Shown piece after piece: positions 1-5,132 of a stretch of DNA of 5,132 nucleotides (position 1 is the stretch's first letter; each line of letters begins with the position of its first letter). This DNA is from Desulfobacterales bacterium (GTDB lineage Bacteria > Desulfobacterota > Desulfobacteria > Desulfobacterales > C00003060): NCBI GenBank assembly GCA_030629475.1, contig DAOVOU010000190.1, positions 1 to 5,132 on the forward strand, given 5' to 3'. The notes beneath the pieces were generated by a model. The model did not search any database. It worked only from the letters and a program-made list of their open reading frames with translations, and was not told the DNA's origin. Position numbers and translations under genes: made by a program.

Positions 1-61
1 ATTAATTAAGATTTTCGTTACGAGTATCAAAACGGCTGAAAAGAAACAGAAATAGCTGTTG

Positions 62-136
62 AATGTTCGGTATTGGGTGTTTGTTTTTTCATTCGATGTT
101 GGACGTTCGATGTTCGATGTTCGACGTTCGTCTTTC
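62..136. repeat. 7-bp short tandem repeat array
   Basis: The clear core is 95-136: six consecutive 7-bp units of consensus GAYGTTC (gatgttg, gacgttc, gatgttc, gatgttc, gacgttc, gtctttc). A more decayed stretch from 62 to 89 also reads in 7-bp steps (aatgttc, ggtattg, ggtgttt, gtttttt), separated from the core by five bases, so the array may once have been longer. It contains no convincing gene. An ORF can be drawn through it (59-274) but resembles nothing known. Heptanucleotide arrays of this style are known in cyanobacteria as STRR sequences; I infer only similarity of style, not homology. Core confidence is high, the left extension is uncertain. Confidence 0.85.
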
Positions 137-212
137 AAAACAACCCCGTATGGCATAAATGCAACCCGTTTACAAAATAACTTAGCGCTTATGGGACTTC
201 CCCCCAAGTTGC

Positions 213-293
213 GTTTGTCGTGTCTATTATGTTTGTTGAGTTTGTTGCGCCCGCCCTGGCGCTCTATCTTTTGAACCCAATGAACCCAATTCC
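213..293. repeat. 9-bp-register repeat with inverted arms at the mutS start
   Basis: The left arm is four 9-bp units (213-248): gtttgtcgt, gtctattat, gtttgttga, gtttgttgc. The right arm (276-293) holds cccaatgaa and cccaattcc, which contain a direct repeat of TGAACCCAA. Its reverse complement (TTGGGTTCA) resembles the left-arm motif TTGAGTTTG at 6 of 9 positions. The 27 bases between (249-275) are exactly three units long, so one 9-bp register holds over 81 bp. A small GCGCC/GGCGC hairpin (247-251 with 258-262) sits near the centre. The element ends five bases before the favoured mutS ATG, and the ORF reads through it in frame because 9 is a multiple of 3. It therefore accounts for most of the 26 additional codons upstream of that ATG. 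Confidence 0.6.
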
Positions 294-297
294 TGCC

Positions 298-2913
298 ATG
301 GTCAAAGCCACCCCGATGGTTCAGCAATATCTGTCGATCAAGCAGCAGTACCAGGATGCTATCCTGTTTTACCGCATGGGCGATTTCTACGAGATGTTTT
401 TTGAAGATGCAAAGATAGCATCTCGAATCCTCGAAATTGCCCTGACCTCCCGAAACAAAAAAGACGAAGAACCGATTCCTATGTGCGGTGTGCCCCACCA
501 TGCTGCCCAGGGCTACATTGCACGACTCATCGAGCGCGGTTTCAAGGTGGCCGTCTGCGAACAGGTGGAGGATCCTGCAAAGGCCAAGGGCCTTGTGAAG
601 CGGGATGTGGTGCGCGTGATAACACCCGGGGTGGTCGTTGATACAGAGATTCTGGATGCAAGGGCCAACAATTTCCTCATGGCTTTGTCCTTTCGGGAAG
701 GTCGCTACGGGGTCGCCCATCTGGATATTTCCACGGGGACTTTCAGGGTGACCGAATCAAGCGATTTTGACAAGGTCGCAGACGAGTGCCGGCGTATAGA
801 GCCAAGCGAAGTCCTGCTTGCCGAGTCCCATCGCGAAACACCTGAAATAATGGCGGTCACAAAAACGCTCGGGAAGATCTCATTAAACTTCCTGAAGGAT
901 GAAGACTTTGATCTCGAATCAGCCAGAACACGACTTCTGAGGCAGTTTAAGACCCATTCTCTGGAAGGATTTGGTTGTAATGAATGGCGGGCCGGCATTG
1001 CAGCAGCCGGTGCTCTGCTGCGCTACGTGGATGAGACCCAAAAGGGGGAGTTCGTCCATATTGCGGGGGTTGCATCGTACAGCCTTTCTGATTTCATGAT
1101 CGTAGATGAGGCCAGCAAAAGAAACTTAGAACTCTTTGAGACCATCTGGACCGGTGCCAAACGCGGGTCCCTTCTTGGCATGATGGATCAAACCGTAACA
1201 TCCATGGGAGCCCGCATGCTGCGGGCATGGCTTCAGTATCCGCTTTTGGATCTTGAGCAAATCAAACTCCGATCAAATGGGGTAGAAGAGGCCAAGAAGA
1301 GACAACTTGCGAGACGTTCGGTGAGGAAGGTCCTGCAAGAGGTACATGACCTGGAGCGCTTAAATGGCAGGATTGCGCTCGATCGGTGCAATGCCCGAGA
1401 CCTGGTAGCGTTGAAACACTCTATTCAAAGACTCCCCAAGATACGTTCTTTGATTCACGAATTTGCAAGCCAGCTTTTTGTGGAGATCACCTCAAAATGG
1501 GATGACCTTGCCGATATAGCGGGTCTGATCGAAGAGGCTATTTGTGATGCCCCGCCTCTTACCATACGCGAAGGTGGCATTATTAAGCCCGGCTTTGATG
1601 AGGGGCTCGATGAACTGATTCGGAGCAGTCGGGAAGGAAAGGATTGGATCTCACGTCTGGAGGCTAAAGAGCGGCAAGCCACAGGGATTAACTCCTTGAA
1701 GGTGGGCTTTAACAGGGTTTTTGGTTACTATGTTGAGGTTTCAAAGACCCATATCGAATCAGTTCCAGCGCACTATGTGCGCAAACAGACCCTGGTTAAT
1801 GCGGAACGGTACATCACAGAGGACCTCAAGGTGTATGAGACCAAAGTGCTGGGAGCTGAAGAAAAACGAGCCCGGTTGGAGTATGAGCTGTTTTGCGTGG
1901 TAAGGGAAAGGGTGGCTCAAAGTAATCGCCGGATCGCAAGGATGGCTGACGCTGTGTCCAGACTGGATGTGTTGCTGGCATTGGCTGAACTGGCTGATCA
2001 AAATGGTTACGTAAAGCCGGTCGTTCATGGCGGTGACAGCCTTTTTTTGAAGGAGAGTCGTCATCCGGTCATTGAAAAACTGGTATCATCAGAACGGTTT
2101 GTGCCTAACACGATTGAGATGGATCATACCGAGCAACAGGTGCTTATCATTACCGGACCCAACATGGCCGGCAAATCAACGCTCCTGCGCCAGGTAGCCC
2201 TGTTGGTATTGATGGCCCAGATGGGTTCTTTCGTTCCGGCGGAAGCAGCCTCCATCGGGATCGTGGATCGAATCTTTACACGCGTTGGGGCGCTGGATAA
2301 CCTTGCCGAAGGCCAGAGTACCTTCATGGTGGAAATGCAGGAGACCGCCAACATCTTGAATAATGCCACTGAAAAAAGCCTGGTCATTCTGGATGAGATC
2401 GGCAGAGGGACCAGTACCTTTGACGGGCTGAGTATTGCCTGGGCTGTGGCAGAATATCTCCACGACTGGAAAAGCCGCGGGGTCAAGGCCCTTTTCGCCA
2501 CTCACTATCATGAGCTAACGGACCTGGCCCTTACCAAGCCTCGAGTCAAGAATTACAACGTTGCTGTCAAGGAATGGAATGAGGAGGTCATTTTCTTGAG
2601 GAGACTGGTTGAGGGGGGTACCAATCGAAGCTATGGTATCCAGGTGGCCCGCTTAGCCGGCATTCCGGCACAGGTCTTGGATCGGGCCAGAGAGATATTG
2701 AAGAACATAGAAAGTGGTGAATTAAACGGTGCAGGAGAACCGGTGCTCGCACGTTCCAAGAAGCCGGTTGACAAAGACGCAAGTGTTCAGCTTTCCCTTT
2801 TTTCGACCTCAGATGAGATTGTGATTAATAGCTTGAAAAAGCTGGATATTTCCAATATGACACCCCTTGAAGCATTGAACCGGTTAAACGAACTAAAAGA
2901 ACTCATGGAATAA
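298..2913 (+). CDS. mutS: DNA mismatch repair protein MutS
   Basis: MutS binds mismatches and small insertion/deletion loops, then uses ATP to recruit MutL in cytoplasmic mismatch repair. From the ATG at 298 the protein is 871 residues, normal for the family. Near the N-terminus is GDFYEMF with the mismatch-contacting Phe-Tyr-Glu at 30-32. Connector, lever and clamp domains follow. The ATPase domain has Walker A GPNMAGKST (620-628, Lys626), the QSTFMVEM signature (673-680), Walker B LVILDEIGRG (695-704, Asp-Glu 699-700) and the ATHYHEL histidine (736). SYGIQVARLAGIP (778-790) is the C-terminal helix-turn-helix. QLSLF (831-835) matches the beta-clamp binding consensus, and the C-terminal TPLEALNRLNELKEL helix fits the tetramerisation region. 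I chose 298 because the family starts just before TPMxQQYLxIK. Upstream in-frame starts (GTG 220, ATG 229, ATG 280) would add repeat-derived residues. None of these starts, 298 included, has a clear Shine-Dalgarno. The stop codon lies within the next repeat element. Function certain; start moderately so. Confidence 0.97.
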   Translation: MVKATPMVQQYLSIKQQYQDAILFYRMGDFYEMFFEDAKIASRILEIALTSRNKKDEEPIPMCGVPHHAAQGYIARLIERGFKVAVCEQVEDPAKAKGLVKRDVVRVITPGVVVDTEILDARANNFLMALSFREGRYGVAHLDISTGTFRVTESSDFDKVADECRRIEPSEVLLAESHRETPEIMAVTKTLGKISLNFLKDEDFDLESARTRLLRQFKTHSLEGFGCNEWRAGIAAAGALLRYVDETQKGEFVHIAGVASYSLSDFMIVDEASKRNLELFETIWTGAKRGSLLGMMDQTVTSMGARMLRAWLQYPLLDLEQIKLRSNGVEEAKKRQLARRSVRKVLQEVHDLERLNGRIALDRCNARDLVALKHSIQRLPKIRSLIHEFASQLFVEITSKWDDLADIAGLIEEAICDAPPLTIREGGIIKPGFDEGLDELIRSSREGKDWISRLEAKERQATGINSLKVGFNRVFGYYVEVSKTHIESVPAHYVRKQTLVNAERYITEDLKVYETKVLGAEEKRARLEYELFCVVRERVAQSNRRIARMADAVSRLDVLLALAELADQNGYVKPVVHGGDSLFLKESRHPVIEKLVSSERFVPNTIEMDHTEQQVLIITGPNMAGKSTLLRQVALLVLMAQMGSFVPAEAASIGIVDRIFTRVGALDNLAEGQSTFMVEMQETANILNNATEKSLVILDEIGRGTSTFDGLSIAWAVAEYLHDWKSRGVKALFATHYHELTDLALTKPRVKNYNVAVKEWNEEVIFLRRLVEGGTNRSYGIQVARLAGIPAQVLDRAREILKNIESGELNGAGEPVLARSKKPVDKDASVQLSLFSTSDEIVINSLKKLDISNMTPLEALNRLNELKELME

Positions 2914-2920
2914 TGGAATA

Positions 2921-4771
2921 ATGGAATGTTGGAATATTGGAATATTGGGTAATAAAAGCGGAAAAAAACATATTAACGATCAGGTTTGCTGGTTTACCCG
3001 TTTGCCTATCAGCCCGCTTCACGCTCAAGGATTTCACTTGTTGAACAGGACAACGGGTCAATGGACGAACGGGCAAACGAATAAACCCATTATTCCATTA
3101 TTCCATCATTCCACCATTCCAACTAGGTTCATATTCTTTCTCATTCTGCTTTTGATATCAGCTCTACACCCGCCTGTAGCTGCCGGATACCAAACCGAAA
3201 GGGACTATCGAGACGCCCGGTCGAGTTTTGAAAAGCTCCTGAAGGACCCTCAAAAACAGAAGCTCCGACATCATTGGATTGCGTGCATAAAAGAATTTCG
3301 TGCTGTTTACGCAACCCAACCGAACGGGCCAAGGGCAGATGACGCCCTTTTCATGACTGCACGGCTGTATGCCGAGTTGTATGGGTTTTCTGGCAACAAT
3401 AAAGATAAGCAACGGGCCCTCGATTATTACAACCGCTTGCTGAAGCGTTTTCCAGGGAGCCGATATGCGTCAAGGGCAAAGAGGGCAATTGCCAGGCTGA
3501 GCAGGGGCCACGCAAGGGCGTCAAAATCGAGCGCGTCAGTGCGGGTCAAAACGCCTCCTTTTTATAAGAAGAGATACAAGGCTCAACCAAGCTCGCTCGC
3601 TGAGGTAAAAGAGATACGTTTTTGGTCCAGCCCGAGCTATACGCGTGTGGTCATTGATGTGGAATCCGAGGTGCCCTATACTCACCGCCTGTTGAAAAAA
3701 GATCCCAGCATTGCAAAGCCTATGCGTCTTTGTATTGATCTGAATCATGCGCGCATCGGGCCTGGGCTAAAGCCGGCTGTGCCGATCGTAGATGATCTCC
3801 TCAGCGGTGTCCGTGCAGCTCAATATAGTCCGGATACGGTTCGGCTCGTTTTAGATATCAAATCGATCGATGATTTTAGGATATTCTCTCTACGCAACCC
3901 GTTTCGCATTGTAGTCGATGTCAGTAGTGTGCCCATAATGGCCGCATCGAAGACCACATCAAAGAACCGGTTTAAACACGAACTGGAAAAACCGGGTGGC
4001 GAGGTACCAAAGGGTGCCCTGGCCAAGCAACTCGCCCTTGGGGTAAGGCGGATTGTCATTGACCCCGGACATGGGGGCAAAGATCCTGGTGCCATTGGAT
4101 ATTTAAAGGGTGTGCGAGAGAAGAATGTGACCCTGGAGATTTCCCGGAGACTGGCCAAAAAGATTCGTCATAGGCTTGGATGCGAGGCCGTGCTCACCCG
4201 AAACGCAGACACCTTTCTTTCCCTTGAAGAACGCACCGCCATCGCAAATACCAAGAATGCCGACCTTTTTATTTCCATTCACACGAATGCCAATAGGGCC
4301 ATGGCTTGCCGTGGTATTGAGACCTATTTCTTGAATCTGGCCACAGATGAAGACGCCATCTTGGTGGCTGCACGTGAAAACGCCACCTCAGCCAAGAATA
4401 TCAGCGACCTTCAGGCCATTTTGAGTGACCTGATGAAAAATGCCAAGATAGATGAATCGAGTCGCCTTGCGGGTCACGTTCAAGAAGCCCTTATAAAAAA
4501 ATTGAAACCAAGATATAGCCGTATCAAAAACAGAGGTGTAAAACAGGCCCCCTTCTACGTACTGCTTGGTGCTGAGATGCCGTGTATATTGATAGAAGCC
4601 GCCTTCATAACGAATCCGAGAGAGTGTCGCAGATTAAACACTGCCGGTTACCAGGAGGACATAGCCGATGCCATTGTAATGGGTATCCAACACTATATAG
4701 AGGAGATCCGTCCCGCCGCACTCACCCAGGTTGAAACAGGAATGCCAATTTCATCATGTCGGTCATATTAG
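2921..4771 (+). CDS. N-acetylmuramoyl-L-alanine amidase (TPR-like / AMIN / Amidase_3), exported
   Basis: This zinc amidase cleaves the bond between MurNAc and L-alanine in peptidoglycan and typically acts in daughter-cell separation in the periplasm. In the 616-residue ORF, residues 70-88 form a hydrophobic signal peptide with a VAA/G cleavage site after Ala88. Residues about 95-195 are helical and TPR-like (DDALFMTARLY, ALDYYNRLLKRFPGS). About 228-334 is an AMIN domain, which in AmiC-type enzymes directs septal localisation. About 375-592 is Amidase_3, with zinc ligands His384 (DPGHGG), Glu400 (REKN) and His454 (SIHTNAN), and catalytic Glu559 (LIEAAF). The helical insert at about 485-512 lies where AmiB/AmiC enzymes carry an autoinhibitory helix. 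It follows mutS by 7 bp and is probably co-transcribed. The first 68 residues are encoded by repeat sequence with no homology I recognise, and ATG 2921 lacks a sensible ribosome site, so the true start is uncertain. TTG 3038, seven bases downstream of AAGGA, would give 577 residues. I give no symbol because amiA, amiB and amiC cannot be told apart here. Confidence 0.93.
   Translation: MECWNIGILGNKSGKKHINDQVCWFTRLPISPLHAQGFHLLNRTTGQWTNGQTNKPIIPLFHHSTIPTRFIFFLILLLISALHPPVAAGYQTERDYRDARSSFEKLLKDPQKQKLRHHWIACIKEFRAVYATQPNGPRADDALFMTARLYAELYGFSGNNKDKQRALDYYNRLLKRFPGSRYASRAKRAIARLSRGHARASKSSASVRVKTPPFYKKRYKAQPSSLAEVKEIRFWSSPSYTRVVIDVESEVPYTHRLLKKDPSIAKPMRLCIDLNHARIGPGLKPAVPIVDDLLSGVRAAQYSPDTVRLVLDIKSIDDFRIFSLRNPFRIVVDVSSVPIMAASKTTSKNRFKHELEKPGGEVPKGALAKQLALGVRRIVIDPGHGGKDPGAIGYLKGVREKNVTLEISRRLAKKIRHRLGCEAVLTRNADTFLSLEERTAIANTKNADLFISIHTNANRAMACRGIETYFLNLATDEDAILVAARENATSAKNISDLQAILSDLMKNAKIDESSRLAGHVQEALIKKLKPRYSRIKNRGVKQAPFYVLLGAEMPCILIEAAFITNPRECRRLNTAGYQEDIADAIVMGIQHYIEEIRPAALTQVETGMPISSCRSY
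2991..3087. repeat. Inner inverted repeat of the 8-bp element
   Basis: The 16 bases at 2991-3006 (GGTTTACCCGTTTGCC) and the reverse complement of 3072-3087 agree at 14 of 16 positions. They enclose a 65-bp centre. These arms lie inside the outer WTGGAATR arms, so the two pairs are nested. The left side has 44 extra bases between outer and inner arms, while the right side has almost none. The resulting structure would be a bulged stem, not a perfect palindrome. Confidence 0.7.
3027..3040 (+). promoter_or_regulatory. Candidate ribosome binding site and TTG start for the amidase
   Basis: AAGGA at 3027-3031 is followed after six bases by an in-frame TTG at 3038-3040, with a second TTG directly after it. 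This is the best Shine-Dalgarno/start pairing I see between the mutS stop and the signal peptide, and better than the one at ATG 2921. Starting here would still leave about 30 residues before the hydrophobic core of the signal peptide, which is long. It sits inside the repeat element, so the match may be chance. Confidence 0.25.
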
Positions 4772-4801
4772 CCGCTACAGTTTGGTCGGGATGGGTGTAT
4801 G

Positions 4802-5132
4802 CTAAGCCTTGCGTATCGCCTCCTTTAGCAGCCCATTGAGTTCAGCATTGTCGTAGGAAAGCGTTTGTGCGACCTGCTGCATCCTCTCAGAAAGCCTGCG
4901 GTAACCCCAAACACAACGCTGTAACACTTCCTTGCGGCTGTGGCGCTTGTAATAAAGAGGCAGGTTAACCTCAAAGAAAGAGATGCTATCCGCGTCCTTG
5001 ATAAGGTCGGCGCGGGGGTGGCCCCCGGTCTCGTGCCGGCGAACAAGCGAGTATACCTCGCTGGCCAGATCCTTCGGCACTCCACAATCTTCCATAATCT
5101 CCTTGAGAATCTCCGCACTGTTCAGTGCGTGG
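4802..5132 (-). CDS. Uncharacterised protein, possibly HD-superfamily, C-terminal fragment
   Basis: The frame is open from the right edge of the window to a TAG at 4802-4804, giving 109 visible residues; the N-terminus lies outside. An ATG at 5093-5095 is in frame, but coding continues upstream of it (HALNSAEILKEI), so it is probably internal. The fragment is helical and polar with no signal or membrane segment. Notable runs are LVRRHETGG (29-37 of the visible part), LIKDADSISFF (43-53, Asp46 and Asp48) and a WGYRRLS stretch. A leading HALNSAEI helix, a His-Glu-Gly-Gly loop and a late Asp-Ala-Asp helix resemble the second half of HD-domain metal-dependent phosphohydrolases. The main His-Asp pair, if present, would lie beyond the edge. 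The family call is an inference. It is convergent with the amidase across 30 bp, so it belongs to a different transcript. Confidence 0.7.
   Translation of the reverse strand, partial: HALNSAEILKEIMEDCGVPKDLASEVYSLVRRHETGGHPRADLIKDADSISFFEVNLPLYYKRHSRKEVLQRCVWGYRRLSERMQQVAQTLSYDNAELNGLLKEAIRKA

Larger units (their letters stand above)
2905..3120. repeat. 8-bp-register nested inverted-repeat element between mutS and the amidase
   Basis: The left arm is five 8-bp units of consensus WTGGAATR (2905-2944), followed by a decayed sixth. The right arm is four units of ATNATTCC type (3089-3120), in inverted orientation. The arms match at about 26-27 of 32 positions when one is reverse-complemented. 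Intervening units keep the same phase: 2985-3016 reads tttgctgg, tttacccg, tttgccta, tcagcccg, and from 3041 to 3120 ten consecutive 8-mers all have A at their fourth position. The total span is 27 x 8 = 216 bp. The element supplies the mutS stop (2911-2913) and the first ATG of the downstream ORF (2921). The tetramer AACT occurs on both sides (2900-2903 and 3121-3124), too short to prove a target duplication. No transposase is present; it could be a palindromic or MITE-like element, or a repeat grown in place. Confidence 0.8.

Noticed and set aside
95..136. CRISPR-like array
   Set aside because: Units are contiguous 7-mers with no unique spacers and no cas genes.
131..160. Possible extended -10 promoter (TGGCATAAAT) for mutS
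   Set aside because: The hexamer matches only partly, and the -35 position (tctttc at 131-136) is poor. A sigma-54 reading of the same bases fails on spacing.
169..197. TTTACA as a -35 box for mutS
   Set aside because: At 17-bp spacing the -10 position reads tgggac, which does not resemble TATAAT.
59..274. 71-residue plus-strand ORF through the upstream repeats
   Set aside because: It is mostly translation of the 7-bp and 9-bp repeats, has no plausible ribosome site, and overlaps the mutS leader region.
220..297. GTG 220, ATG 229 or ATG 280 as the mutS start
   Set aside because: They add residues encoded largely by the 9-bp repeat and lie upstream of where MutS homology begins. None has a Shine-Dalgarno, though ATG 298 also lacks one.
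1759..2511. Minus-strand ORFs inside mutS (1759-2064, 2124-2501, 2176-2511)
   Set aside because: They lie opposite the conserved MutS core and ATPase codons, show no recognisable domains, and are shadows of the real frame.
4769..4805. Rho-independent terminator between the convergent genes
   Set aside because: Only a 5-bp TTAGC/GCTAA pair separated by 27 bases, with no GC-rich stem and no T tract.
5093..5095. ATG as the true start of the minus-strand gene
   Set aside because: The frame continues upstream without a stop into a plausible helix (HALNSAEILKEI), so the gene most likely begins outside the window.
4825..5118. Alternative minus-strand frame overlapping the 3' partial gene
   Set aside because: Its translation is arginine-rich and low in motif content, while the 4802-5132 frame gives a protein-like sequence open to the window edge.

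Overview
The window carries three protein-coding regions: a complete mutS (298-2913, +), a complete exported N-acetylmuramoyl-L-alanine amidase (ORF 2921-4771, +), and the C-terminal part of an uncharacterised protein that may be HD-type (4802 to the right edge, -). The MutS signature block and the TPR/AMIN/Amidase_3 layout of the amidase fit a Gram-negative bacterium. My recollection of homologues points to a Desulfobacterota (former Deltaproteobacteria) lineage. The placement rests on protein flavour and repeat style, not on a marker gene.

Layout. 1-297 is non-coding: AT-rich sequence with no recognisable gene, a 7-bp tandem repeat array (95-136, possibly from 62), and a 9-bp-register repeat (213-293) that ends five bases before the likely mutS start. 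mutS follows with all catalytic and DNA-contact motifs intact. Its stop codon lies inside an 8-bp-register, nested inverted-repeat element (about 2905-3120, 216 bp). The amidase ORF then reads in frame through most of that element before reaching a signal peptide, a TPR-like region, an AMIN domain and an Amidase_3 catalytic domain. A 30-bp gap separates it from the convergent minus-strand gene.

How the parts relate. MutS recognises mismatches in the cytoplasm. The amidase cleaves the peptide from MurNAc in periplasmic peptidoglycan. They have no direct biochemical link and are probably only co-transcribed. The unusual content is the repeats: three families of short, degenerate tandem units with periods of 7, 9 and 8 bp lie at the gene borders. 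Two of them have inverted arms and keep one register from end to end. The 8-bp element supplies the mutS stop codon and either a spurious or a genuine N-terminal leader for the amidase. I see no defence system, CRISPR array, tRNA, rRNA or transposase.
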